Assembly: GCF_963677945.1 (NCBI RefSeq)
Contig: NZ_OY782578.1
Coordinates: 2,261,258 to 2,325,257, forward strand
Source: an uncultured Bacteroides sp.
Lineage (GTDB): Bacteria > Bacteroidota > Bacteroidia > Bacteroidales > Bacteroidaceae
Direction of reading: 5' to 3'
Length of the DNA: 64,000 bases
The notes under the pieces are model-generated. The model worked only from the letters and a program-made list of their open reading frames with translations. It had not been told where the DNA came from and searched no databases. Positions 17,513 through 26,900 of this stretch are shown one piece after another. The translations under genes were made by a program, and so were the position numbers. How positions within the stretch are numbered: the stretch's first letter is position 1; each line of letters begins with the position of its first letter.

Positions 17513-18487
17513 TTATCTTTCACTGAAATATCTAAGGAATTGAGTCCTTTCGTACATGCTTGCGCAATTCACATCTTTGGCTCTCATTAATCCTTTGAAT
17601 TGAGAAATATTTTCAAACCCTTTATCTGCCATCCAGTTTTCTATAGTTTTCAGCATTGGACGGATGCATTGGCTACCTGTTTTGTAGATAACACTGCAAA
17701 GCTCTACGGCCGATGCTCCCACAAGAATAGATTTAATTGCAGCTTCGGCACTGTGTACTCCTCCGGAAGCAGCATAATCAATATTGCTAACTGTGGCAGA
17801 CGAGATTCCAATCCATCTTAAAGATGCGGTTAGATCACCTGGAGAACTCAAAACTTCTCCTGAAATATACTCTAACTTCTTTATATCAATATCTGTTTGA
17901 TATAAACGATTGAATAGCACTATTCCTTCAGCACCGTGAGCCCTCAGCTTATTAATTAATGACACAGGGTTAGTAAGATGTGTACCAAGCTTTACAATAA
18001 CTGGAATCCGTATCTTGCTCTTTACATTCTTTAAAATGCTGATATGCTTTTTCTCAAATTCTCCACATTCATAATATGGAGAAGCCTGAATACTTAATAT
18101 ATTCAGTTCAAGGGCATCAGCACCTGCCAGCTCAATTTTATGAGCAAACTCAACCCATTCTTTGTCCGTACAACAATTTATGCTGGCAATAATAGGTATT
18201 GAGCAGTTCTTCTTACTTTCCTGAATAAGTTTCAGATAATCGGATAAATCTTTTTCATGGATATGCTCAGTCAGAAAATTGCCACCTTCCGGAATGTATG
18301 CTTGCTCATTCGTTTGTTCAGCTTTTAACATGATCTGTTCCTCGAAAAGCGATTTAAGCACTATGGCTCCGGCTCCTGCCAGTTCCAGCCTTTCATTCTT
18401 TTCTACACTACCTGTCAGTCCTGAACTACTAACAATTAAGGGATTTTTTAAATGTAATCCCGCGAATTCTGTTCTTAGGTCTATCAT
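17513..18487 (-). CDS. dihydroorotate dehydrogenase-like flavoprotein (not a canonical PyrD)
   Basis: This 324-residue TIM-barrel of the DHODH/PreA family has LKNPLIVSSSGLTG at the FMN side, IPVIVKLGTHLTNP in the middle and AASGGVHSAEAAIKSILVGA at the phosphate-binding end. The region that in class 1 DHODH and PreA reads ELNxSCPN reads ELNILSIQ here, so the catalytic cysteine is replaced (Ser132 is the nearest equivalent). It is therefore unlikely to be ordinary PyrD, and its reaction is unknown. It closes an operon behind YggS with a 12-bp gap. Confidence 0.82.
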   Translation of the reverse strand: MIDLRTEFAGLHLKNPLIVSSSGLTGSVEKNERLELAGAGAIVLKSLFEEQIMLKAEQTNEQAYIPEGGNFLTEHIHEKDLSDYLKLIQESKKNCSIPIIASINCCTDKEWVEFAHKIELAGADALELNILSIQASPYYECGEFEKKHISILKNVKSKIRIPVIVKLGTHLTNPVSLINKLRAHGAEGIVLFNRLYQTDIDIKKLEYISGEVLSSPGDLTASLRWIGISSATVSNIDYAASGGVHSAEAAIKSILVGASAVELCSVIYKTGSQCIRPMLKTIENWMADKGFENISQFKGLMRAKDVNCASMYERTQFLRYFSER

Positions 18488-18499
18488 AAATTTTGCACA

Positions 18500-19168
18500 T
18501 TAGTAAATCCTTTCTCCGAAGATCTTACTTCCCACACGAACTAAAGTGCTACCTGCGACAATAGCCATAGGATAATCATGAGACATGCCCATAGATATTT
18601 CTTTAAAGTCCGGTTTTTGGTCAAAGTAAGATTGCTTTACCTCGGTAAAGAAACTACTTAAAGAACAAAATTCAGCCTCAATTTGTTTTGTAGAATCAGT
18701 GTATGTTGCCATACCCATTAATCCTTGGATGGATATATGGGTAAGCTTTTTCCATTCTTCGTTGGCTAACATATCTTTGCATTCATCAAAACTGAAACCA
18801 AACTTAGTTTCTTCTTGTGCAATATGAATCTGTAATAAGCAAGGAATTATTCGTCTGGCTTTTTCTGCCTGTTTATTGATTTCGCAAAGTAATTTATAAC
18901 TGTCAACTCCATGAATCATGGAAACATAAGGCACAATATACTTTATTTTATTAGTCTGCAAGTGACCAATAAAATGCCATTCGATATCTTTTGGCAGAGC
19001 TTCGTATTTATCTGTCATTTCCTGCACTTTACTTTCTCCGAAAATTCGTTGCCCGGCGTCATATGCTTCCATAATTGATTCTTTGGGATTGAATTTGGAA
19101 ACAGCTACCAACCTTACTCTTTCGGGGAGTTCTGAAAGTACATCCAGTAAATTGCTTTTAATGCTCAT
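18500..19168 (-). CDS. YggS/PROSC-family pyridoxal-phosphate homeostasis protein
   Basis: This 222-residue single-domain PLP-binding TIM barrel has the cofactor lysine in LVAVSKF (K25), FGESKVQEM, WHFIGHLQTNK and the C-terminal SMGMSHDYPMAI with RVGSKIFGER. The family buffers free PLP and has no known catalytic activity; loss disturbs amino-acid and cofactor pools. The upstream DUF4494 gene ends 4 bp before it, so translation is probably coupled. Confidence 0.92.
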   Translation of the reverse strand: MSIKSNLLDVLSELPERVRLVAVSKFNPKESIMEAYDAGQRIFGESKVQEMTDKYEALPKDIEWHFIGHLQTNKIKYIVPYVSMIHGVDSYKLLCEINKQAEKARRIIPCLLQIHIAQEETKFGFSFDECKDMLANEEWKKLTHISIQGLMGMATYTDSTKQIEAEFCSLSSFFTEVKQSYFDQKPDFKEISMGMSHDYPMAIVAGSTLVRVGSKIFGERIY

Positions 19169-19172
19169 TTTA

Positions 19173-19649
19173 TTATTGATTTTCTCCTGCTTGTGGAAAT
19201 TCCGGTTTTACATCAGGCTCTGAAGAGTATGGATAAACATCCATGATTGCGGTTTCAGACACAGATGCAATAACGTAATCGGCCATAGTTCCTTTCATTC
19301 CTTCATCCAGGTTTTTAACTGCTTCGCGAAGGTCGCCTGCCTGAACGAGTACGTTGGTAGAAGTCTTCTTTTCTGCACCACTTTTCTCATCAAGAGTAAC
19401 GAATTGTAGCTTACATCTAAACCAACGGTCGCCTGTTTCATCGTTAAAAAGTTCGCTGTAGTTAGCTCTTTTAATATCAGCTACTGTAAATTCTCCCGAA
19501 ATAAACGGAGAAATCTCTTCAATGATACGAGCTTCTGCTTCTGTAAAACTTAGAGCATCAACCAAATATGGCTCAGTAACCTTTTTATTCATCCCGTTTT
19601 CCATTACTTTTTCGTAACGGATTTTGCATTCAAACCAAGTGTGCATCAT
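19173..19649 (-). CDS. DUF4494-family cytoplasmic protein
   Basis: This 158-residue, hydrophilic, signal-less protein matches the DUF4494 family of Bacteroidetes (TWFECKIRYEKVMENGMNKK at the N-terminus, DRWFRCKLQF, then a repeated beta-alpha pattern). No function is known. Start could be either of two adjacent ATGs (19649 or 19646). It leads an operon with YggS and the DHOD-like gene, so a link to PLP or amino-acid metabolism is possible but only contextual. Confidence 0.8.
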   Translation of the reverse strand: MMHTWFECKIRYEKVMENGMNKKVTEPYLVDALSFTEAEARIIEEISPFISGEFTVADIKRANYSELFNDETGDRWFRCKLQFVTLDEKSGAEKKTSTNVLVQAGDLREAVKNLDEGMKGTMADYVIASVSETAIMDVYPYSSEPDVKPEFPQAGENQ

Positions 19650-19740
19650 ATAACTGTCTAATAATTAGTCGTTAAAATAATTTATAAATTATAAGTTTGT
19701 TGAATTGGCTGTAAACTCTTATAATTAGACTATAAAAGTT

Positions 19741-19754
19741 GGATAAGCTTATCC
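19741..19754. repeat. 14-bp perfect palindrome GGATAAGCTTATCC
   Basis: This perfect dyad lies about 90 bp upstream of the DUF4494 start and just downstream of a -7 box, the position of an operator or leader hairpin. Confidence 0.5.
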
Positions 19755-19766
19755 ATAAACTAAAAG

Positions 19767-19774
19767 CAAAGATA
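19767..19774 (-). promoter_or_regulatory. possible -7 box for the DUF4494 operon
   Basis: The minus strand reads TATCTTTG. A start near 19760 would give a leader of about 110 nt containing the GGATAAGCTTATCC palindrome. No upstream TTTG is seen. Confidence 0.35.
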
Positions 19775-19938
19775 CTTGTTTTTTTATTTGTTTTCTGTAA
19801 GGTCAGGAAATAAAATGCCTTTTAATTTATAAAACGAAGTGATGATTTTGTTTTTATTTTAGAGCAGTCGTTACTATAAAACTCTTAAAAGTAGTGGTAG
19901 ATGAGCAGAAAAGTAGCAGATGTGTAGCAGATAAAAAA

Positions 19939-19999
19939 ACATCTGCCACCATTGAAATAGCTATTGATAAAGGATTCTAGCTATATTGGTGGCAGATGT
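19939..19999 (-). terminator. large hairpin downstream of the GH97 gene
   Basis: ACATCTGCCACC (19939-19950) pairs perfectly with GGTGGCAGATGT (19988-19999), and an inner 6-bp stem ATAGCT/AGCTAT (19957-19962, 19979-19984) extends it. On the minus strand it is followed by a T run (complement of ATAAAAAA). It probably ends the esterase-GH97 transcript. Confidence 0.7.
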
Positions 20000-20019
20000 A
20001 GCAGATTATTTTTATTTTT

Positions 20020-22029
20020 CTAATTTATTTTCTCCAGTTTTATAGCAAATCCTCCTCCGGGAGCTAAATGAATGTTCAAAGTAGAGGAAGCATTAACAAT
20101 CAAATCTTCTTTCTTGTAATCCCGACCGGCACGGTGAGCATTTTTCCCATCTTTGAAAACAGTGGCTTTATAGTCTCCTTTTCCTAAGAAAGAGAAATTA
20201 ATTGAGAGATCGCGTGGAGTCCAATCAGTTAATCCTCCAACATAGAAATTATTTCCAGATCTTCTTTGGGTAACAATGTATTCACCGATTTTTCCATCCA
20301 ATACTTTAGTATCGTCCCATACGGTAGGAATTTTGGTAATAAAGTCCAGGCATTCTGTTTCACGCATATAGTTTGATGGATTATCACACAACATATTGAA
20401 TGGAGATTCCAGAATAACATATAAACCTAGTTGATGGCATCGGGTTCCCTGACTCATAGGTTCTGAGTTGATAGGGGCATAATTACCTTTTGCTGCATTA
20501 CGCATGGCTCCCTGGGTATAATCCATTGGTCCGGCCGCCATACGAACAAAAGGTATGGTTACATCATACTTAACCATGTTGGTTGTGGCGGGCGACCATT
20601 TCAATTGTTCCAGTCCATGAACTCCTTCAAAGTTAAGAACATTAGGGTAGGTGCGGTTTAGTCCGGCTGGTTTATACATTCCGTGAAGGTCAAGAATAAG
20701 ATGATACTTGGCACAAGTGGCTGCAGCACGATAGTTAAAGTCTACTATCTCCTGATCGTCCCGGTCCATAAAATCTACTTTAAATCCTTTAACTCCAAGC
20801 TCAGAATAGTATTTGCATACATTTTCCATATCACGGTTAAAAGCATGAAACCCTGCCCAAAGTATAATACCAACATTCTTTTTTGCTGCATAGTCAACAA
20901 GTTCCTTGATATTAATTTCCGGCACAACCTGCATTAAATCACATTTTAGATTAACAGCCCATCCTTCGTCAAGAATAACATATTCCAATCTGTTTGCAGA
21001 AGCAAAATCAATGTAGTATTTATAGGTGTCGTTATTTATCCCGGCTTCGAAATCTACATTATATATATTCCAGTCGTTCCACCAGTCCCATGCTACCTTT
21101 CCAGGTTTTACCCATGAATAGTCAGCTACTCTCGAAGGAGCTGCAAGTTTATAAGTCATATCGCTTTCTGCAAATTGCTTATCTTCCGAAGTAATAATTG
21201 CTACACGCCAGGGAAACTCGCGTGCACCATTTACCTTAGCTATAAAGTTTTCGCGTTCTTTTACCCTAAATTGCAACATATTATGTCCACCTTGTTCTGT
21301 ACTCTTAGGATAAGGTGCAAAAACTCCATTTAAAGAATTACCATCTTGAGCCTTATTAAGATAAAGTCCCGGATAACTTTCCAAATCAGCTTCTGTAATA
21401 CAAACTTTAATACCATTACCAGCTTCTACTACTAACGGAAGAAATATCAGTCTGTTACTGTCTAATTTTGATAAATTATCTGTGGTATAAGTATTCTCGA
21501 ATGAATTATGTAATTGCTTCTCAAAGTCTTTATAATTACTTACTCCATCCAGGCGAACATAAGGAACTGTTGCTGGACAATCATTCGCGAAATTATATTT
21601 TACCTCTTCATTCTGAACAGTGAATGGCATCTTTCTATAGCTGATAAAGCGATATGCAACGCCGTCATTATATACCCTGAACTTTATAGCCCAGTCTTTT
21701 TTAAAGCGAAGAGTCAGTTCATTACAGTGATCTGTTATCTGCGATCTTTTATAGAATGGCGAAGTGATTTTCTGATTTATTATTCTTTTTGTGCTTTTAT
21801 CAAGCTTTGCATTTTTTCCCCATACTTCTCCTGAATTCAGAGTCATGGATATAGGAGAGGATGCAATGACTGTTTGATTATTACTGGTTACTGTATAGGT
21901 TATTTTATCTCCGATTGATATGGTTGTTTGTATCTTTCCGTCGGGAGATGAGACAGACTGTGTTTTTTGTGCCAAACCTATTTGTGCAAAAAGACTACAG
22001 AATACAATTGTAAGTAATTTCTTATTCAT
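20020..22029 (-). CDS. GH97 glycoside hydrolase, retaining alpha-galactosidase-like
   Basis: A secreted 669-residue protein from the ATG at 22029 (MNKKLLTIVF; an ATG six codons upstream is also in frame). It has a signal peptide ending GLAQ, a beta-sandwich N-terminal domain, a TIM barrel (about 300-560) and a C-terminal beta domain. The sequence GFKVDFMDRDDQ places an Asp at 419, and NFEGVHGLE places a Glu at 468. These match the nucleophile and acid/base of the retaining GH97 branch typified by the B. thetaiotaomicron alpha-galactosidase, rather than the all-Glu inverting SusB type. It is probably periplasmic. It follows the esterase gene by 31 bp, next to the divergent hybrid regulator. 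Confidence 0.88.
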   Translation of the reverse strand: MNKKLLTIVFCSLFAQIGLAQKTQSVSSPDGKIQTTISIGDKITYTVTSNNQTVIASSPISMTLNSGEVWGKNAKLDKSTKRIINQKITSPFYKRSQITDHCNELTLRFKKDWAIKFRVYNDGVAYRFISYRKMPFTVQNEEVKYNFANDCPATVPYVRLDGVSNYKDFEKQLHNSFENTYTTDNLSKLDSNRLIFLPLVVEAGNGIKVCITEADLESYPGLYLNKAQDGNSLNGVFAPYPKSTEQGGHNMLQFRVKERENFIAKVNGAREFPWRVAIITSEDKQFAESDMTYKLAAPSRVADYSWVKPGKVAWDWWNDWNIYNVDFEAGINNDTYKYYIDFASANRLEYVILDEGWAVNLKCDLMQVVPEINIKELVDYAAKKNVGIILWAGFHAFNRDMENVCKYYSELGVKGFKVDFMDRDDQEIVDFNYRAAATCAKYHLILDLHGMYKPAGLNRTYPNVLNFEGVHGLEQLKWSPATTNMVKYDVTIPFVRMAAGPMDYTQGAMRNAAKGNYAPINSEPMSQGTRCHQLGLYVILESPFNMLCDNPSNYMRETECLDFITKIPTVWDDTKVLDGKIGEYIVTQRRSGNNFYVGGLTDWTPRDLSINFSFLGKGDYKATVFKDGKNAHRAGRDYKKEDLIVNASSTLNIHLAPGGGFAIKLEKIN

Positions 22030-22060
22030 ACTTTTTTTATGTAACATGTAAATTAGTGCA

Positions 22061-23476
22061 TTAGTAATTATCTGTGCGGAAAGGTACCATTGGCAGTTCT
22101 CTATTGTTATACAGATTTCCTATCTGGAAATTACGGAAACAGTATCTGACAGCTACCGGCTCTTTTACATTTTCGCTGGATACAATAACAATTTTGTTAT
22201 TTAAGTCTACAGTTGCGATAGCCGGATAGAATACTTTGTCAGCTCCTGCAACTTCAAATCCATTGATTCCTTTTTCGCGACTAAAGCCGTCCTGGGTATA
22301 ATTGAAACTAAGATAAGCTTTACCATCTTTTACTTCCATTGATTTATATTCCGGACCATTGCATGCAACGGTGCTATAGCCATAAGTCTTATTTAAAGCC
22401 ATATAGCAAAGACGTTTCCCTACCAAAGTTTTATTTCTTGGATGAATATTGGCTGCTTCATATTCTTCAACCAAATCATTTGTGGAAATCATTCCACTAT
22501 TAGGAATTAAAGATTGTGCTTTATATTGAGCTTCTCTCAAATAAGCTCCCGGCTCTCCTTCTCCATATTGATAAGGAGCTATTTCAACGAAATAGAAAGG
22601 TAGATTGCCCAGTCCCCAATCTTTGCGCCATAATTCTACCATGTTTGCTAATCTTTGTGCATAAGTATCTTGGTTTCCCACATTCGATTCACCTTGATAC
22701 CACAAGAATCCTTTAATAGTATAATTAGTTAATGGTTTAAGCATTCCATTATACATAAGCAATGGTCTTAAATAATCACGAACATTGTTTATGCCTTCAT
22801 TAGATAAATCAATATCCTTATATGTTTCAAGAATTTCCTTGTTAGTCCAGCTTTCTACCTTTGAACCTCCCCAGCTACAATTAATAACACCTACCGGAAC
22901 ATCAAGAGCACGATTCAGTGAAGTGGCAAAATGATAAGCGGTTGCACTGAACAAGGCTGCAGTTTCCGGATTACAAACCTGCCATTTACCTGGGCAGGAA
23001 GTCTGCGGTGTGAAGCTTGGAGTTTTGGGTACTGTTGCAAATCTGATTCCTTTATTTAGTCCGGCATTAGCAATTGTTTCGTTTGCGTTCATGATTGGAC
23101 AATTCCAAAAGCCGTTTAGTGGCATTTCCATATTTGATTGTCCGGAGCAAAACCACACTTCACCGATCAATATATTTTTTAAAGTAACACTCTCACCATC
23201 TGAAATTGATATTTCTCTGCTGTCATAGCTACCCTTTGGAGTTGATATCCACAATAGCCACTTACCATCTTTATCAGATTGAGTTTGAACACTATTTTTG
23301 CTCCAGGATACTTTAACAGAAATCGTTTTATTTGGAGTTGATTCTCCCCAGAGTTTTACTTTTGTGTTTTGTTGCAATACCATGTTATTGCCTAGAATCT
23401 CTGGCAATTTTACTTTTGCATTTGCTCCTAAAGTAAGAAGAGCAAACAGCATTAGACAACTTAATTTGTTTTTCAT
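22061..23476 (-). CDS. sialate O-acetylesterase-like carbohydrate esterase (SGNH fold)
   Basis: This 471-residue secreted esterase has a signal peptide (about 1-20, ending GANA), an N-terminal beta domain (LPEILGNNMVLQQ), the SGNH catalytic serine motif FCSGQSNMEMPL (about 112-123), an oxyanion block FLWYQGESN (about 258) and the Asp/His motif ISTNDL...ANIHPRNK (about 350-370). The family removes acetyl groups from sialic acids or from plant glycans such as acetylated xylan. Paired with GH97, it suggests attack on an acetylated, alpha-galactose- or glucose-bearing glycan. Target is inferred only. Confidence 0.87.
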   Translation of the reverse strand: MKNKLSCLMLFALLTLGANAKVKLPEILGNNMVLQQNTKVKLWGESTPNKTISVKVSWSKNSVQTQSDKDGKWLLWISTPKGSYDSREISISDGESVTLKNILIGEVWFCSGQSNMEMPLNGFWNCPIMNANETIANAGLNKGIRFATVPKTPSFTPQTSCPGKWQVCNPETAALFSATAYHFATSLNRALDVPVGVINCSWGGSKVESWTNKEILETYKDIDLSNEGINNVRDYLRPLLMYNGMLKPLTNYTIKGFLWYQGESNVGNQDTYAQRLANMVELWRKDWGLGNLPFYFVEIAPYQYGEGEPGAYLREAQYKAQSLIPNSGMISTNDLVEEYEAANIHPRNKTLVGKRLCYMALNKTYGYSTVACNGPEYKSMEVKDGKAYLSFNYTQDGFSREKGINGFEVAGADKVFYPAIATVDLNNKIVIVSSENVKEPVAVRYCFRNFQIGNLYNNRELPMVPFRTDNY

Positions 23477-23559
23477 TGTATATTTAGTAATTAAAATTTA
23501 GTCAATCAGATCTTTTATTATATAGATTCCACATTCAATAGCAATATCAGCTACTTTTC

Positions 23560-23679
23560 TTATTCATAGGATACAAAAGTTGTATTGATATTACTGTCCG
23601 ATTCATTGCTACAGGATAGCAATATTATAGATGCAAAGGAAAAAATAATAATTCTGATAAAGGTTGATATTGATTTCAT
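23560..23679 (-). CDS. 39-residue predicted lipoprotein
   Basis: The minus strand reads MKSISTFIRI, a hydrophobic stretch, a lipobox LLSC with Cys at residue 23, then a polar tail SNESDSNINTTFVSYE and TAA. All features of a type-II signal peptide are present although the mature part is only 17 residues. It lies 83 bp upstream of the esterase gene on the same strand. It could be a genuine micro-lipoprotein or the surviving N-terminus of a decayed lipoprotein gene; no continuation in another frame was found. Confidence 0.55.
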   Translation of the reverse strand: MKSISTFIRIIIFSFASIILLSCSNESDSNINTTFVSYE

Positions 23680-23685
23680 AATATG

Positions 23686-23701
23686 AATAAGCTGGCTTAT
23701 T
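23686..23701. promoter_or_regulatory. 16-bp inverted repeat before the small lipoprotein ORF
   Basis: AATAAGC-TG-GCTTATT is a perfect dyad 6 bp upstream of the ATG at 23679. It could be an operator for the neighbouring AraC-type regulator or a hairpin covering the ribosome-binding site. Assignment is positional only. Confidence 0.4.
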
Positions 23702-23916
23702 ATTCCGAGCCGAAAATACAGAAAATAAATGAGAACATTATTGCAGACGTTAGAATTGTATTATAAATAATCAATAAAGTATAGTTTTTCTTATGTTTAA
23801 ATAAATTGTGTTATGGGATCTCTTGAAAGTTTTGTATTTAGCGATTTTATTCTTTGATTACTCGAGTTTTTTTACGAGTTTTGTGAGCTGTTAATCACTG
23901 ATAACCCAGTTCTTTT

Positions 23917-26900
23917 ATGAAAAAGCACTTATATCTATACTTTTTTCTTCTTATTCTATTTCCTTCTTTTGCTTTAGCCCAAGGCAAATTTATGTTTAAA
24001 CATCTGGAAGTAAGTAATGGGCTTTCTCACAGTCAGGTTAATTACATCTATAAAGATAGTAGAGGATTTATGTGGTTTGGTACTGTTTCCGGACTAAATC
24101 GTTATGATGGATATTCCTATAAACTTTTTCAGCACAACCAGCAGGATACAACTTCTATTATAGATAACTATATATCCAATATTCAGGAAGATGCAGATGC
24201 TAATCTATGGATTAATACAGGCTCCGGTTATGTAATTTATGACTCAAGAAAAGAACGATTCAAAAGAAATGTTGCTAATGAATTAAGGAAGTTGGGTATT
24301 CAACGAAATGTGGAATCAATCTTTATTGATAAGCAGAAAAATTTGTTGTGTTATGTCAGAGGATTGGGGGTTTATCAATATCAGAGTGCATCAAAGAAAC
24401 TGCTTTTATTTGCACAAGATGGTCGGGCTGGTAACTTGAGTAGAGGTATTATAACAGATATTCGTGAAGGTAAAGCCTACTATGTAATAATGTTCCAATC
24501 GGGACTGATGGAATGCATAAATAAGAGAACGGGAAAGATTCTTAGAAAAGAAAATTATATTCCTGCTAACTTTGGTATAAATACTAATAAATTTTTTGTT
24601 TATGTAGATTCTGATAATGATTGTTGGGTGTATACTGAAGGTAGTTATGGTTTGTGGCTTTATCATGCAAATACCAGAAGCTGGGAGTATATCAGTAATA
24701 TGTCAACCAAATCGGTATATACGCTTTCCAGTAATGTGATTAAAGATATAGCACAGGATGCTAACGGAAATGTATGGATTGGAACTGACCATGGGGGCAT
24801 TGATGTTATTAACAAGAAAAAGGAACAGGTAATTAATCTTCTGAATGATCCAACTGACGAACGAAGTATTTCTCACAATACTATAAATTGTATTTATAGA
24901 GATAATACCAATATTATTTGGGTAGGAACCTATAAAAAGGGGATATCTTATTATAGTGAGAGTATCTTTAAGTTTGAAGTAGATCACATGTCTTATTATG
25001 CTAATCAGAAAAACTTTAATAATGATGCTACTATCTTGGCTGAAGATACTAAAGGAAACTTATGGATTGGTACTAATGGTGCAGGAGTAATATGCTATAA
25101 TAAGTCCACAGGGATGCGGCAACTCTATCAACATATACCGGGACAAGAGTCATCTTTAGCCGGAAATATTATTGTGAGTCTTTGTGCATCGCGAGATGGA
25201 AAGGTTTGGATTGGGACCTATCTGGGGGGAATGGATTGTTTTGATGGCAGTCGCTTTATTCATTACAAACATGATCCGAATAATCCTAATTCTTTAGCTA
25301 ATAATAATATCTGGTCTATTGTAGAGGATAATGAAGGATATATCTGGATTGGCACGCTGGGAAATGGTCTTCAGCGACTGAATCCTAAAACCGGACAGTT
25401 TCTTACTTTTAATAATAGGAAGGCACAACTACTTACTTCCGAATATATATCTTCTCTTTGCCTTGGGCGTGATGATATACTATATATAGGAACTGCTATT
25501 GGTGTAACCACTTATAATATAAGAACAGGCGTTTTTGAACGATTTACAACCAATAAACGAGGCGATCAGCCTTTCTCTACTAATAATGTGAATCAGTTGT
25601 ATGTAGATAGTCGCGGACTTTTATGGGTGGCTACTCGTGAAGGGTTAAATATCTTTGATCGTAAAAATGATAAGATAACTGCTTTATTTAAGACAAACGG
25701 ACTTCCTGACAATGTGATTACGGGAGTTATTGAAGATACTAACAAAAATATGTGGGTTACAACGTCTAATGGGGTTTCAAATATTATAGTTGCTACAAAT
25801 CCTAAGACTGGTGATTACTCGTATACCTTCTATAATTATGATGAACGTGATGGGCTGCAAAGTAGCGAATTCAATATGCGTTCCATACTCAGATCTTTCC
25901 GTGGAGAAATTCTAATGGGAGGAATCCGAGGCTATAATATTTTTAATCCTGAGATTATAAAATATAACAGAACTTTACCCAAAGTAGTTTTTACCGACCT
26001 GCAACTGTTTAATAATAGTGTGAAAGTTGATTCTGTTTATGACGGAAATCTAATTCTTAAAGAAGGTCTAAACTGGACAAAAGAAATTAAACTGAAATAT
26101 CGCCAGAATGTTTTTTCTGTTGAGTTTTCATCTATGAATTATGTTTTGCCCGAAAAGACAAAATATGCCTATAAACTTGAAGGTTTTAATCAAGACTGGC
26201 TGATAGCTGACGAAAATGTTCATAAAATAACCTATACCAATCTTGCCCCCGGAACTTATACTTTAATGGTGAAGGCTGCAAATAGTGACGGATTCTGGAA
26301 TGAGAGTGCTGCTTCACTTAAAATAGTAATAGAACCCCCTTTCTGGCGTTCCGGATTTGCTTATCTGTTTTATATCCTTATTATTATAGGTTTGCTGGTT
26401 CGTGCCAGAATTATGATTCTTACACGTGAACGAAATCGTTATAAATTAGAGCAAATTGAACTTGAGGCTAAGCGTAATCACGAGATTGACGACATGAAGT
26501 TACGCTTCTTCACTAATATAAGTCATGAATTGCGTACTCCGCTTACCTTAATTATCTCTCCATTGGAAAATGTAATTAAAGTAATAAACAACGATGAGCA
26601 GAAGCAAAAACTCGAGATGGTGCATCGTAATGCAATCCGCTTACTTCACCTTGTAAATCAGCTAATAGATTTCCGTAGATTAGATGTTCAGGGACATCAG
26701 GTAAACCTTTCGTATGGTGATATTGTAGCCTATATAAAAAGTGTATCCTCTACTTTTGCCGAACTTTCGGAAAAGAAAAATATCCGGCTAACCTTCTATT
26801 CCGCAATAAACGAATTGCGTATGGAGTTTGATGAGGATAAGATGGGAAAGATTATGATGAATTTACTATCCAATGCATTTAAGTTCACAAACGAAGGTGG

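Larger units (their letters stand above)
19650..20019. other. 370-bp spacer with palindrome, promoter box and large hairpin
   Basis: No gene is visible. From left to right it holds the palindrome GGATAAGCTTATCC (19741-19754), a minus-strand -7 box (19767-19774), three copies of the short word GTAGCAGAT around 19912-20005, and a large hairpin (19939-19999) close to the stop codon of the GH97 gene. Confidence 0.7.
23477..23916. other. divergent spacer holding a tiny lipoprotein ORF and a palindrome
   Basis: This is the region between the esterase/GH97 unit and the divergent hybrid regulator. It contains a 39-codon lipoprotein ORF (separate entry) and AATAAGC-TG-GCTTATT (23686-23701). The rest is AT-rich with no full promoter match. 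Confidence 0.6.
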
